Origin: an uncultured Desulfovibrio sp.
GTDB taxonomy: Bacteria > Desulfobacterota > Desulfovibrionia > Desulfovibrionales > Desulfovibrionaceae
Length of the DNA: 61,831 nt
Direction of reading: 5' to 3'
Assembly (NCBI GenBank): GCA_900546145.1
Contig: URBN01000014.1
Location: forward strand, 1-61,831
Position 1 is the stretch's first letter, and each line of letters opens with the position of its first letter. Below the pieces are notes generated by a model that saw only the letters and a list, made by a program, of their open reading frames with translations, was not told the DNA's origin and did not search any database. Both the position numbers and the translations under genes were made by a program. Below are positions 33,470-43,060 of the stretch, in pieces.

Positions 33470-33502
33470 GGGCCGGAAGATTTCCTTCCGGCCCTTCTTT
33501 TT
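33470..33502 (+). terminator. Terminator of dctPQM
   Basis: GGGCCGGAAG and CTTCCGGCCC with a 5-nt loop, followed by TTCTTTTTT. Confidence 0.9.
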
Positions 33503-33535
33503 TGGCAGGAGCTTTGAGCCCCGGCCTGACAGGAC

Positions 33536-33562
33536 AAAAAAAGGCCGGAGAATATTCCGGCC
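33536..33562 (-). terminator. Terminator of glpAB-glpC
   Basis: GGCCGGA and TCCGGCC arms on the minus strand followed by seven or more T. It is back to back with the dctM terminator and similar in sequence. Confidence 0.85.
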
Positions 33563-33589
33563 CTTTTCATGTGCAGAGAGAAATACCGC

Positions 33590-34786
33590 CTATTTTTCTT
33601 CGCAGAAGCGGCGGATCACACTCACGGGGTGCAGACATTCAACACCTGTAGCGCTTTGTATCTGCAGGCGGCATGTGCCACATTCCGTGGCCACGATTTC
33701 GGCCCGGCTCCCGCGCACAGCTTCGAAGAGCTCCGCGCCCACACGCATGGAGATGTCATGCTTCTCCTTCTTGAATCCGTAGCTGCCGGATATGCCGCAG
33801 CAGCCGGCGTTGGCCGGGCTGATATCCAGTCCAAGGCTGCGCATGAGGGTATAGCCGGGGAGGCCGATACCCAAAGCCCGGAGGTGGCACGGAGCATGGT
33901 ACAGCAGTTTTTTCTGCCCTTTCGGCTCCCGGAGAGTCAACTCTCCGTTCTGCACAGCCTGGAGCAGGAATTCCTGCGCATCCTGAAGGGGCAGCATCCC
34001 CTCCGACAGTTCAGGGAAGAAGGTGGGGATTTCCTCCTTGAACATGAGCTCGCAGGAAGGACAGGCCGTAAGTACAGGGATACCCTGCGCCGCGAACTCC
34101 TTCAGAACGCTGAGATTGCGCTCCGCGTTTTTGCGGGCATCCTTCATGAAGCCGCTTGCCACCATGGGTACGCCGCAGCAGCAGAATTTATCGCTCGACA
34201 CAACCTCATAGCCGGCCTGGTTGAGAGCCCAGACGAGGTCTTCTCCCGCCTTCGGATCGTAGAGGTCGATATAGCAGCCGGGGAAGATGGCTGCCTTCTT
34301 CGTGAGGCCGGATTTCTGCTTCATGCCAGCGAGGATCTGACGGAAGCGCTTCGGAGCATACGAAGGCATGGTCGATCTCTTGTCGATGCCGATGACATCG
34401 AGCACCCCGCGCACGAGACAGTTCCGCATGGCGTAGTTCTTCAGCGGAGCGGGAACAGGGCTGATGAGATGCCCCAGCGTCTCGCTGTGGCTGACGATCC
34501 AGTCGCGCAGAAAATGCGGATGCTCCGTGGCAAGGCTTTCCGCCCGGGCCGCCATGTTGATGGCACCGACCTGCACGCCCTGCGGGCAGGAGATGTCACA
34601 GTTCTTGCAGTTTGAGCAGTAGGAAAGAGAATTATCCTCGGCCATGTTGAGCAGGCGGAAACGCTGCAGCGCGGGACCGATCATGCGCGGACCGAGGAAC
34701 TCACCGGTCGCCTGGGCCACGGGACAGAACACCGTGCACGTTGTGCAGGCGATACACGGATCCGGATTGACGTGAATAGTTGGCAT
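33590..34786 (-). CDS. glpC: Anaerobic glycerol-3-phosphate dehydrogenase subunit C
   Basis: A 398-residue iron-sulfur membrane-associated subunit that passes electrons from GlpA to the quinone pool. Two ferredoxin motifs are near the N-terminus: CIACTTCTVFCP and CSNCKNCDISCP. Two CCG-type cysteine domains follow (CCCGVPM near 205; CCGISGSYG near 330). The start at 34786 overlaps the stop of glpAB (TGATG), so the two are coupled. It lacks obvious transmembrane helices, so binding to the membrane is probably peripheral. Confidence 0.94.
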   Translation of the reverse strand: MPTIHVNPDPCIACTTCTVFCPVAQATGEFLGPRMIGPALQRFRLLNMAEDNSLSYCSNCKNCDISCPQGVQVGAINMAARAESLATEHPHFLRDWIVSHSETLGHLISPVPAPLKNYAMRNCLVRGVLDVIGIDKRSTMPSYAPKRFRQILAGMKQKSGLTKKAAIFPGCYIDLYDPKAGEDLVWALNQAGYEVVSSDKFCCCGVPMVASGFMKDARKNAERNLSVLKEFAAQGIPVLTACPSCELMFKEEIPTFFPELSEGMLPLQDAQEFLLQAVQNGELTLREPKGQKKLLYHAPCHLRALGIGLPGYTLMRSLGLDISPANAGCCGISGSYGFKKEKHDISMRVGAELFEAVRGSRAEIVATECGTCRLQIQSATGVECLHPVSVIRRFCEEK

Positions 34787-37752
34787 CAGTTTTCTCCCCA
34801 CGGGGCAGCAGCGGCCCAGTAGCCGGTGGCAAGAGCCACGCCATTGCCGCTCTTCTCGAACACAGGATCAAAACCGCCCACGATACGTCCGGCGAAGCGG
34901 ACGTTGGAGGCAAACGGTGAACCGCCGGCGCCCGGCAGGAGGTCCTTCGTAACAGGCACGCCCAGACAGGCGAAAGGCTGCCATCCGAACACGGAAGGCG
35001 CGGTCCACTCGGTCGTTTCGGCGGGCACGGAAATCGTCAGTCCGAGCACTTCCTCCGTACACTTTCCGGGTTCAAGGGTCAGGCCGCCGCCGGTCAGTCC
35101 GCCCGTGGCTATGATGAACCTGTCAGCTTCGAAGCGGCGCACACCGTCGGTATTGGAACTCAGAACGGCTGTCATGCGGCCGTTCTCCATCTCGCACCCC
35201 TTAATCAGGGTATTTTCCACGCAGGTGACACCCTCGCGGCGCAGCGCCTCGTTGAAGAGATGCCCGAGACGCATACCGGTTACTCCCGGAGGAATGGCCG
35301 CCATTTCGACTACCGGGCAGCCTGCGGCGTCGCAGGCGCGGATCCATTTTTCATCGCCGGGCAGCGTGCCCAGCACAGGAGGCAGGAACACGGCGTCATA
35401 ACCGCGGGCCTTGCGCGCCAGATCGGCGAGCAGAACTTCAAAGCCGCTGCCATCGCAGGCGCGGGCCACGTCCAGGGCAGTCAGCGCGCGGTAGCCGGAA
35501 TGCACCGGGCTGTCCAGGATAGCGGAAGAAAATTCCACCCCCTCGAACTGGGGCCTCGTGGCGAAAACCTCGGCGGGCAGGGATGGCATACAGTCGCGCA
35601 CGCCGTCCACGCCGCAGACCAGGATGCGCTTCGCCTTTCCGGCGGAGGCAGCGTCCATGCTCCGCGGGACAAAACCCGTGGCCTTCAGCGTTCCGATGAA
35701 GCTCGGCACATAGGTATTGTCCGATTCCAGGCCGAAATCCCTGTACTTCCAGCCGTCAGCGGCGGCCAGGCGGGACAGGAAGCCAAAAGCCTCGAGGAGA
35801 CGGTCTGCGCCGAGCAGACGGTAGGGATGTCCGTCAGGAAGCTCACCGATATGCGACAGCGTGCTCCCGGACACAAGGCCCTTCGTGGTCCGCCCAAGCA
35901 CGTCAATGGCGGACGTGCTGATGGCGAGCGCGCCGGCACCGCGGGAGATGAGCGTGACCTTCTGGCCCTGACGGGCAGCCACAAGAGCGGCCGTGAGGCC
36001 GGCCAGACCTCCGCCCACAACGATCGTATCGGCCTTCTGGGTGGAGCGGGCGTTCCCGCGCCGCGCGAAGGACGAGGCCTCCGGCATGACTGCTTCAGGA
36101 AGCCTGAAATCAGGCGAGAAGCTGCCTTCCACTTCGGTCCTGGCCGCGTCATCGAGAGAGGAATCGAGGGCCAGGTTGGCGCAGTGCACCATGCGCGTCA
36201 TTTCCATTTCGCGCGCGAGCTGCCCCCAGTAAACGGGACGCACGCCCTTCCAGCGCTCCTGCACGAAAGCGGCGATATCGCCCAGCGGGCCGCCGCTCAG
36301 GGATGTGGAAAGACCGTTCTCGCACAGGCATCCGGCAGCGCGCAGGGCGCAGAACGTACCCTGGCATGTTCCCATGCCCATACGCGTGGCGAGGCGGATA
36401 TCGTTGAGAGAATGCGTGGAGGGCTTGGCGGCCTGGTACGCGATTTCCTTGAAGGAGACCATCTCGCATTCGCAGAGCAGGGGATTCGGCCTGGTTGAGC
36501 CGCTGGCCTTTTCCACGAGGTCGGCGAAGTCGTCGCCAAGGCGGTCGGCCACAAGCCCCACGGTCTGGGGCATGAAGCATTTGCGGGCCCTGGCCCTGGT
36601 CTCTGGAGACGGAGGCATGACAATGGGCTCATCCGCGGTACGGCAGGCTGCCGTAACACCAAGCTTCCTGCACACAAGGTCACAGACTTTTTCGGCCATA
36701 AGCCGGAACGTCGTGAACTTGCCGCCGAAAATGGTCACCAGTCCGTCAACGCCTTCTTCTGCATGATCACTGATGTGGAATCCGCGGCTGGCGGCACGGC
36801 CCTGGGCGCCTCCCGGGGTATACAGGGGACGCGTACCGGCAAAGGCACGAAGAATACGGAACGAGTCCAGATTGGCGATGAGAGGGCGGCCGCAGTCGAG
36901 CAGGTGCAGAATTTCAGCTGTAGTAGGCTTGCTTTCAGCCGGATCCTTCACGCTTGTGGACGTGGTGCCCAGGATGGTGATGGAGCCGTGAGGCACGAAA
37001 ATATCGCCATCTGAGCTCTTGTGCAGACGGTTGATGACCCGGCCCGCGAAACGCTGGTTGAAAATGATGAGCGAGCCTTTGTCGGGTGTGACCGGGATGT
37101 CCAGTCCGACGAGGCGGGCTACCTGGCCGCTCCAGGAACCGGCCGCGTTGATCACGATACTGCAGGCCACGTGGTATTTTTCACCCGTGGCCCTGTCGAG
37201 CACGTCAACGCCCGTCACCCGGCCGTTGGACGTGGTGATCCCTGTCACGGCATGGTAGGTCAGGGCTTCGCTGCCATAGCGGCGGGCGCTCATGACGTTC
37301 TGCTGTACGAGGCGGAAGCCGTCGATGGTTCCATCCGGAACACGGAACACGCGCTTTACGTCAGGAGCCAGATCAGGTTCCATGCGCTTCGCTTCGGCGG
37401 GATCGATTTCTACAGCATCGATACCAGCCCGGCGGCAGCCTTCAACCCACTTCTCTACATAGGAAGGATCGTCCTTTTCCGTGAGGACGAAAAAACCGCC
37501 CGTGTTCTGCACGCAGCTCTTTCCGATGCGCTTGAGGATGATATTTTCCCTGATACACTCGGCAGCGGCCTCGTTGTCACTCACGGCATAGCGGGCGCCG
37601 CTGTGCAGGAGCCCGTGGAACCGGGAACTGGTCCCGTTGGCGACACTCCCCATTTCGAAGAGCAGGGCCCTGACACCGCGCATGGCGAGATCCCGCAGGA
37701 TACCCGTGCCGGTGGCGCCCCCGCCGATAATGACGACTGTGGTTTCCTTCAC
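34786..37752 (-). CDS. glpA: Fused GlpA-GlpB anaerobic glycerol-3-phosphate dehydrogenase
   Basis: A single frame of about 988 residues combining GlpA and GlpB, normally separate proteins. GlpA oxidises sn-glycerol-3-phosphate to dihydroxyacetone phosphate with FAD; its dinucleotide motif VVIIGGGATGTGILRD is at the N-terminus, followed by SRFHGLLHSGARYA. A BFD-like [2Fe-2S] region (LLCECEMV near 426, GTCQGTFC near 464) ends this half. From about 575 a second dinucleotide motif (IVVGGGLAGLTAALVA) begins GlpB. The GTG at 37752 is preferred because GGAGG is 5 nt upstream; an in-frame GTG seven codons earlier has none. It is followed by overlapping glpC. Confidence 0.92.
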   Translation of the reverse strand: MKETTVVIIGGGATGTGILRDLAMRGVRALLFEMGSVANGTSSRFHGLLHSGARYAVSDNEAAAECIRENIILKRIGKSCVQNTGGFFVLTEKDDPSYVEKWVEGCRRAGIDAVEIDPAEAKRMEPDLAPDVKRVFRVPDGTIDGFRLVQQNVMSARRYGSEALTYHAVTGITTSNGRVTGVDVLDRATGEKYHVACSIVINAAGSWSGQVARLVGLDIPVTPDKGSLIIFNQRFAGRVINRLHKSSDGDIFVPHGSITILGTTSTSVKDPAESKPTTAEILHLLDCGRPLIANLDSFRILRAFAGTRPLYTPGGAQGRAASRGFHISDHAEEGVDGLVTIFGGKFTTFRLMAEKVCDLVCRKLGVTAACRTADEPIVMPPSPETRARARKCFMPQTVGLVADRLGDDFADLVEKASGSTRPNPLLCECEMVSFKEIAYQAAKPSTHSLNDIRLATRMGMGTCQGTFCALRAAGCLCENGLSTSLSGGPLGDIAAFVQERWKGVRPVYWGQLAREMEMTRMVHCANLALDSSLDDAARTEVEGSFSPDFRLPEAVMPEASSFARRGNARSTQKADTIVVGGGLAGLTAALVAARQGQKVTLISRGAGALAISTSAIDVLGRTTKGLVSGSTLSHIGELPDGHPYRLLGADRLLEAFGFLSRLAAADGWKYRDFGLESDNTYVPSFIGTLKATGFVPRSMDAASAGKAKRILVCGVDGVRDCMPSLPAEVFATRPQFEGVEFSSAILDSPVHSGYRALTALDVARACDGSGFEVLLADLARKARGYDAVFLPPVLGTLPGDEKWIRACDAAGCPVVEMAAIPPGVTGMRLGHLFNEALRREGVTCVENTLIKGCEMENGRMTAVLSSNTDGVRRFEADRFIIATGGLTGGGLTLEPGKCTEEVLGLTISVPAETTEWTAPSVFGWQPFACLGVPVTKDLLPGAGGSPFASNVRFAGRIVGGFDPVFEKSGNGVALATGYWAAAAPWGEN

Positions 37753-37790
37753 ACTCTCCTCCAAATTTGTCACGTAAAAGACATAGTTAT

Positions 37791-37804
37791 GTCACGTCCG
37801 TGAC
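37791..37804. promoter_or_regulatory. Palindrome between glpAB and the HAD phosphatase gene
   Basis: GTCACG-TC-CGTGAC is a perfect inverted repeat in the AT-rich divergent intergenic region. A further GTCACG stands at 37769. It looks like a dyad for a CRP/FNR- or Rex-type regulator, not assignable further. Confidence 0.45.
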
Positions 37805-37955
37805 TTAAAATAAAAATTTTTGTTGATCAATATTTGCGTTTCCGGCCGCTTCCAGAGCGGGTTCAGTCACTTCCAGCCGCAGCCCGGGCTCTTGCGCGCC
37901 CTCTCTGTTCCTCGTAACCTGCACGGCTCAGTCAACGACGAAAAGGAAGGTTACG

Positions 37956-38732
37956 ATGGCTATAGACTGGACGCAGAAAAAATGCGTGGTTCTGGACATG
38001 GATGGCACCATTTACCTCGGAGACATTCCCATTCCCGGTGCCGTCAGCGGCATCCTGCGCAACTGGGACAGGCTTGATTTCCGCTTTCTGAGCAACAACA
38101 CCTCGAAATCACCCCAGACCTACGTCGCCAAACTCAACCGGATGGGCATTCCGGCCCGCCTTGATCAGTTCATCTGCCCCACGGGTCCTCTTGTGGACTA
38201 TCTCCGCGAAAACGGCTATCGCACCGCCTACGTGGTGGGCAACCACGACTTCCAGGCCGACCTCGCCCGCCGCATGCCCGAGCTCGTCCAGCAGGAAGAA
38301 GGAGCTCAGTGCGTCATTCTGGCCTACGATACGGAAATCACATACGAGAAGATGGCACGCTCGTGCCTGCTTCTGCAGAAGAAAAACGTCGCTTTCTTCG
38401 CTACCCATCCCGACTTCGTCTGTCCTTCCCCCGAAGGCCCCCTGCCCGACGTGGGAAGCATGCTTATGATGTACGAGAGCGCCACGGGACGGCGGCCTGA
38501 CAAAATTTTCGGCAAGCCGGATCCGAACATTCTTGTCCCCCTTTTCAAAATCTATCCCAAATCAGCGCTTGTCATGTCCGGCGACCGGCTCATGACAGAC
38601 AAGAAACTGGCGGAGAACGCCGGCATCGATTTTATCCTCGTTTTAAGCGGAGAAGCCACACAGGAAGATCTGAACCGCGAGGCCGTAAAACCTGCCCTCG
38701 TCGTCCCGGATCTCGGCTGCGCTCTCCCCTAG
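37956..38732 (+). CDS. HAD-IIA family phosphatase (NagD/phosphoglycolate phosphatase-like)
   Basis: A 258-residue HAD hydrolase of subclass IIA. Motif I is VLDMDGTIYLGD with the nucleophilic Asp, motif II FLSNNTSKS, motif III/IV region GKPDPNILVPL and GDRLMTDKKLAENAG. Family members dephosphorylate glycerol phosphate, phosphoglycolate, nucleotides or p-nitrophenyl phosphate. Its place divergent from glpAB and 42 bp before a MATE gene suggests sugar- or glycerol-phosphate turnover, but this is inference. The ribosome site is GGAAGG. Confidence 0.9.
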   Translation: MAIDWTQKKCVVLDMDGTIYLGDIPIPGAVSGILRNWDRLDFRFLSNNTSKSPQTYVAKLNRMGIPARLDQFICPTGPLVDYLRENGYRTAYVVGNHDFQADLARRMPELVQQEEGAQCVILAYDTEITYEKMARSCLLLQKKNVAFFATHPDFVCPSPEGPLPDVGSMLMMYESATGRRPDKIFGKPDPNILVPLFKIYPKSALVMSGDRLMTDKKLAENAGIDFILVLSGEATQEDLNREAVKPALVVPDLGCALP

Positions 38733-38774
38733 CCCCTGCAGCATAGCAAAGCGCGGGGCCATTCAGGAAAATTC

Positions 38775-40127
38775 ATGGCCAAGGAACTTACCCACGGCAG
38801 CCCCGCGCGCCTCATTTTTTTCTTCTCCCTTCCGCTGCTCTGCGGAAACGCTTTCCAGCAGATATACAGCATGGTGGACACGATCATCGTGGGCCGCACG
38901 CTGGGCGTCGGCGCGCTCGCCGGCGTTGGCGCCACAGGCAGCATTCTTTTCCTTATCCTGGGCTTTGTCATCGGCATGGCCACGGGCTTCTCCATCATCT
39001 GCGCCCAGCGTTTCGGCGCGCGTGACAGGCTCGGTCTCAGGCGCAGCTTTCTGGCGAGCCTCATTCTGTGTGCGTTCATAGCCGTCGTTATGACAGCCGG
39101 CGGGGTAGCTGCAGCGCGTCCCATTCTCGTTCTCATGAACACGCCGGCGGACATCCTCGGGGATGCGGTTTCCTATCTGGAAATCACCATGTGGGGCGTG
39201 GGCGTCACTCTGCTCTTCAACATCCTTTCAAGTACCATCACGGCTCTCGGCGACAGCCGATCCCCGCTCTTCTTTCTCATCATCGCCTGCACACTCAACA
39301 TCTTTCTGGATCTGCTCTTTATTCTGTCCTTCGGTATGGGCGTCGGAGGCGCGGCCCTGGCGACTGTGCTTTCCCAGGGCATATCAGCCCTGCTGTGCGC
39401 CGGCTTTATCGTCTTTAAAGTACCGTGGCTCCACTTCACGAGAGGTGACTTCCGCCACCTCGGCCGGGCTCTCAACTGGCGCCTTCTCCGTACCGGCCTG
39501 CCCATGGGCTTCCAGACTTCCGTCATCGCCATCGGTGTCATCATTATTCAGGCGGCCCTGAACACCCTCGGAACCGAAGCCGTCGCCGCGTTCACCTCAG
39601 CCCTGCGCATCAACTCCATGGGCGTCATGCCTCTCATGAGCTTTGGTCTCGCCATGGCCACCTACACAGGGCAGAACCTCGGCGCCGGACGGCCGGACCG
39701 GATCCTGCTCGGCGTGCGGCACGGATGTTACCTCGCCCTCGCCTACTCATGCGTTGCCGCAGCCATCGCTTTTCTGGCAGGCGAACCCCTCATGCGCGTC
39801 TTCGTGGGACAGGGACAGGAGAATGTGGTTGGCATGGGCAGCCTCTACCTCAGGGTGCAGGGCACCATGTACTGGGTGCTGGGCCTGCTCTTCATTTTCC
39901 GCAATACCCTGCAGGGGCTCGGAAACAGCCTCGTTCCCACGGTAGCCGGCATCGGTGAACTCGTTATGCGCTTCATCGCCGCTTTCTTCGTTATTCCGGC
40001 CATCGGTATCATGGGCGTCTGCATCTCGAGTCCCATGGCCTGGGCAGGTTCCTGCCTTCCCCTGGCCATAGCCTATTTTATCTGGCGGCACAGACGCATC
40101 ATGCAGGGCGTGCGCCCGGGGGCATAA
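38775..40127 (+). CDS. MATE-family exporter (DinF/NorM-like)
   Basis: A 450-residue polytopic protein of the MatE family with about twelve hydrophobic segments. The N-terminus GSPARLIFFFSLPLLCGNAFQQIYSMVDTIIVGRTLG is a strong family signature, as is the second-half SALRINSMGVMPLMSFGLAMATYTGQNLGAG. It is closer to the common bacterial MATE type than the one at 22315. Substrate unknown. It starts with AGGAAAA upstream, after the HAD gene, and has a bidirectional terminator after it. Confidence 0.95.
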   Translation: MAKELTHGSPARLIFFFSLPLLCGNAFQQIYSMVDTIIVGRTLGVGALAGVGATGSILFLILGFVIGMATGFSIICAQRFGARDRLGLRRSFLASLILCAFIAVVMTAGGVAAARPILVLMNTPADILGDAVSYLEITMWGVGVTLLFNILSSTITALGDSRSPLFFLIIACTLNIFLDLLFILSFGMGVGGAALATVLSQGISALLCAGFIVFKVPWLHFTRGDFRHLGRALNWRLLRTGLPMGFQTSVIAIGVIIIQAALNTLGTEAVAAFTSALRINSMGVMPLMSFGLAMATYTGQNLGAGRPDRILLGVRHGCYLALAYSCVAAAIAFLAGEPLMRVFVGQGQENVVGMGSLYLRVQGTMYWVLGLLFIFRNTLQGLGNSLVPTVAGIGELVMRFIAAFFVIPAIGIMGVCISSPMAWAGSCLPLAIAYFIWRHRRIMQGVRPGA

Positions 40128-40163
40128 AAAAGGCCTTCCCCGTTCTCTCGGGAAAGGCCTTTT
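40127..40163. terminator. Bidirectional terminator between MATE and glcF
   Basis: AAAGGCCTTCCCCG and CGGGAAAGGCCTTTT form a stem with one mismatch. A/T runs on both sides serve both converging genes. Confidence 0.8.
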
Positions 40164-40212
40164 CCTGACCGGCACGGCGGCCGGCGTCTTTTCTGATATT
40201 GCTGACGGAGTC

Positions 40213-41505
40213 TTACTTCAGGGTCTCGGCAAAGAGCTCCACAGGATGCCTGACGGCAACAGCGTCCGCGTTATGGGAGAGCACGTCTTCCATCTGCATC
40301 ATGCAGGCCGGACAGCCGGCGGAAACGATGGCCGCTCCGCTCGCGACGATGTTGTCACGCTTGCGCTGGCCAATCTGCTTCGCGAGATCGTAATGATAGA
40401 GCGTGAAAGAACCGCCGCAGCCACAGCAGCGATCAGCTTCCTTCATCTCCACGAGCCTGTAGGCGGGATTGGCCTGAATGACAGTGCGCGGTTCCCTGAA
40501 TACGCCGAGCCCCTTCTTCAGGTGGCAGGAGTCGTGGTAGGTCACGGGCACGGCGTCAGGATTGGGCTGGACGGCCTTCACGTCGAGCACCTTCACCATG
40601 AACTCACAAACGTCCATGGCCTTGCCGGCGATTTCACGGGCAAGAGCCACGGCGGCCGGGTTGATGCGCTCGGCGTAGCGGGGCCAATACTCCCTGATGG
40701 TGTCCGTGCAGGAACCGCAGGGCGTGACCAGATAATCAAAGCCCGCGTCCTCGAGGAGGGCGAGGTTCTTCCTGAGCTCCTTCACCATGCCCTCGGCATC
40801 GCCACTCGAAATAGCAGGGATGCCGCAGCAGGCGAAGTTGGAAGGCATGTACACAGCCACGTCATAGTGGCGGAACACCTTGAGGCAGGCGAGCGCCATA
40901 TCGACATAGTATTTGTCACCCATGCATCCGGGGAAGAAGGCTATCCTGAGACCTCCGCTCCTGCGGCTCTCATTGAGGGAACCGACGATGGCGTGCAGGG
41001 GACGCACAGGCAGGGAACGGAGGTGGCGGTCACCGATAAGCCTGTTGAGAATAGGCGCACACACGGTCTTTTCCGGTGCTCCCGTGCTCCTGAAGAGCAG
41101 GTGGGAAGCGGGGGCGCCCACACGCATGGTGAAGTTGAAGAGATCCGGTTTGGCCAGAAGAATGCGGAAGATCATCTTCTTCACAGGATTCAGCCCGAGG
41201 TAGGCGTACACCAGTTCCCTGGCTTCCATGAAGATATCCATGATGCGCACGCCGGAGGGGCAGTTGGCCTGGCAGGAACCACAGAGCAGGCAGCGGCCGA
41301 GTTTGTCGGCAACGGCCTCGGGATCGCGGATGATCTCGTGGGCAAGATTGCCGATGAGCGCCAGCTTGCCGCGGGCCACGTCAGCCTCCATGTGCGTCGC
41401 CCCGAACATGGGGCAGACGGCCTGGCAGTTGCCGCATTTCATGCAGAATACCAGCTTGTCGTCCAGGGTCATCAGACGGCTGGCCAGCTTTTTCAGTTCA
41501 CTCAT
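40213..41505 (-). CDS. glcF: Lactate/glycolate oxidase iron-sulfur subunit
   Basis: An iron-sulfur protein of 430 residues that takes electrons from the FAD subunit GlcD. The N-terminus has two ferredoxin motifs, CMKCGNCQAVCP and CLLCGSCQANCP. Two CCG domains follow: FFPGCMGDK/FACCGIP and YHDSCHLKKGLG/CCGCGGSF. In sulfate reducers the GlcD-GlcF pair is usually a D-lactate (or glycolate) dehydrogenase feeding menaquinone; which substrate applies cannot be settled here. The ATG at 41505 has AGGAG 8 nt upstream. It is 11 bp after glcD. Confidence 0.92.
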   Translation of the reverse strand: MSELKKLASRLMTLDDKLVFCMKCGNCQAVCPMFGATHMEADVARGKLALIGNLAHEIIRDPEAVADKLGRCLLCGSCQANCPSGVRIMDIFMEARELVYAYLGLNPVKKMIFRILLAKPDLFNFTMRVGAPASHLLFRSTGAPEKTVCAPILNRLIGDRHLRSLPVRPLHAIVGSLNESRRSGGLRIAFFPGCMGDKYYVDMALACLKVFRHYDVAVYMPSNFACCGIPAISSGDAEGMVKELRKNLALLEDAGFDYLVTPCGSCTDTIREYWPRYAERINPAAVALAREIAGKAMDVCEFMVKVLDVKAVQPNPDAVPVTYHDSCHLKKGLGVFREPRTVIQANPAYRLVEMKEADRCCGCGGSFTLYHYDLAKQIGQRKRDNIVASGAAIVSAGCPACMMQMEDVLSHNADAVAVRHPVELFAETLK

Positions 41506-41516
41506 CTCAGGCACTC

Positions 41517-42902
41517 CTAAATGCCCACGAGTTTGGTGGGATTGAGCAGACCTTTCGGATCAAGGGCGCGGCGCAGGCGCTGCGAGTAGAGGATGGTGCC
41601 GCGGGACGTTTCCTTTTCCATCCATTTGGCTTTGGCCGTGCCAATGCCGTGTTCGCCGGAAAGGGTGCCCTGCAGGCTGATGGCCGTATCGAACATTTCG
41701 TCGATGGCCATTTCCACCCTGTGGAATTCTTCCTTGTCACGGATGTCGCAGAGGAAGGTGGGATGGAGGTTGCCGTCGCCGGCGTGGCCGAAGGTTCCTA
41801 CGTCCACGCGGTACTTGAGCTCGATTTCCCTGATGGCCTTCATCATGGCGGGGATCTTGGAACGCGGCACGGTGGCGTCCTCGAGAACCGTGGTGGGCTT
41901 TACGCGGGCCAAGACAGGCAGAGCCTGACGTCTGGCTTCCCAGAGCTTGTTGCGCTCTTCCTGATCTCCGGCGATGTGCACATCCACAGCTCCGTGTTCC
42001 CTGAGCACGCGCTCGACGGCAGCGCCGTCGTCTGCGACCTGGGCCGGATGGCCGTCAACCTCGATGAGGAGGATAGCACCCGCATCGCGGGGCAGGCCGA
42101 TATGCGTGAAATCGTCCACACGGACAATGGTGTTGTTGTCCAGGAATTCGAGGGTGCAGGGCAGGATGTGTTCGGCGATGATGCCGGCCACGGCTTCGGC
42201 CGCGCCCTGGATGTCCTTGAAGACAGCCATGCAGGCCTTGGAAGCTTTCGGCGGCGGCACGAGTTTCATGACGGCCTGGGTAATGATACCGAGGGTGCCC
42301 TCGGACTGGATGAGCATGCCAGCAAGATTATAGCCGGTCACGCACTTCACCGTACGGGAGCCGCTCTTCACCAGAGCGCCCGTGGCGTCATAGAACTCAA
42401 CGCCCATGACGTAGTCTTTGGTGACGCCGTACTTGAGGCCGCGCAGACCTCCGGCGTTCTCGGCGATGTTGCCGCCGATGGTCGAAACGGCCATGGAACC
42501 CGGATCCGGGGGATAGAAAAGATTCTTCTGAAGGGCTGCGGCGGCGAGGTCGGCCGTGATAACGCCGGGTTCCACCACGGCGTAGAGATCCTGATCATTG
42601 ACTTCAATGATGCGGTTCAGGCCGTTCGTCAGAATGACTGCCGTTTCCGTCTTGTCCGGGATGGTCCCCCCGGAAAGATTGGTGCCGGCTCCTCGCACGG
42701 TCATGGGGATGCCTTCATCGTAGAGCTTCTTCACACACCAGCCGAGCTGCTCGGCTGAGGTGGGACGCAGGACGAAGGAGGGGATAACGGGTTTGAGGAC
42801 GGCGGCGTCATACGCGTAGGTCTGGCGGTCCGCTTCGGAGGAAAAGACGTTTTCCTTTCCGAGGTACGTCTCAAAGTCCTTGATCAGAGCCTGGCTGGCC
42901 AT
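41517..42902 (-). CDS. glcD: FAD-linked D-lactate/glycolate dehydrogenase
   Basis: A 461-residue FAD flavoprotein of the VAO/GlcD type. It has the PCMH FAD-binding domain (VRGAGTNLSGGTIP near 70; DPGSMAVSTIGGNIAENAGG near 130) and a C-terminal FAD-linked oxidase domain with TFGHAGDGNLHPTF and GTLSGEHGIG near the end. It oxidises D-lactate or glycolate and hands electrons to GlcF. The ATG at 42902 has AGGAG 9 nt upstream; earlier in-frame ATGs lack ribosome sites. The 600-bp upstream region has an AT-rich operator-like zone and an apparent cobalamin riboswitch further up. Confidence 0.94.
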   Translation of the reverse strand: MASQALIKDFETYLGKENVFSSEADRQTYAYDAAVLKPVIPSFVLRPTSAEQLGWCVKKLYDEGIPMTVRGAGTNLSGGTIPDKTETAVILTNGLNRIIEVNDQDLYAVVEPGVITADLAAAALQKNLFYPPDPGSMAVSTIGGNIAENAGGLRGLKYGVTKDYVMGVEFYDATGALVKSGSRTVKCVTGYNLAGMLIQSEGTLGIITQAVMKLVPPPKASKACMAVFKDIQGAAEAVAGIIAEHILPCTLEFLDNNTIVRVDDFTHIGLPRDAGAILLIEVDGHPAQVADDGAAVERVLREHGAVDVHIAGDQEERNKLWEARRQALPVLARVKPTTVLEDATVPRSKIPAMMKAIREIELKYRVDVGTFGHAGDGNLHPTFLCDIRDKEEFHRVEMAIDEMFDTAISLQGTLSGEHGIGTAKAKWMEKETSRGTILYSQRLRRALDPKGLLNPTKLVGI

Positions 42903-43060
42903 AAATAATTCTCCTGAAAAAGTGTCTGTCTGCCGCACCGGCAGGGATTTGTCCATACAAAAAAAGCACTTACCTTGTCCAGAGCCATTTTTCTCTTTTG
43001 CTTTCAGGGAAAACCGGGGCACTCCGCATGCCGGATGACGCTGTTTCTCCGCTATTAGTG

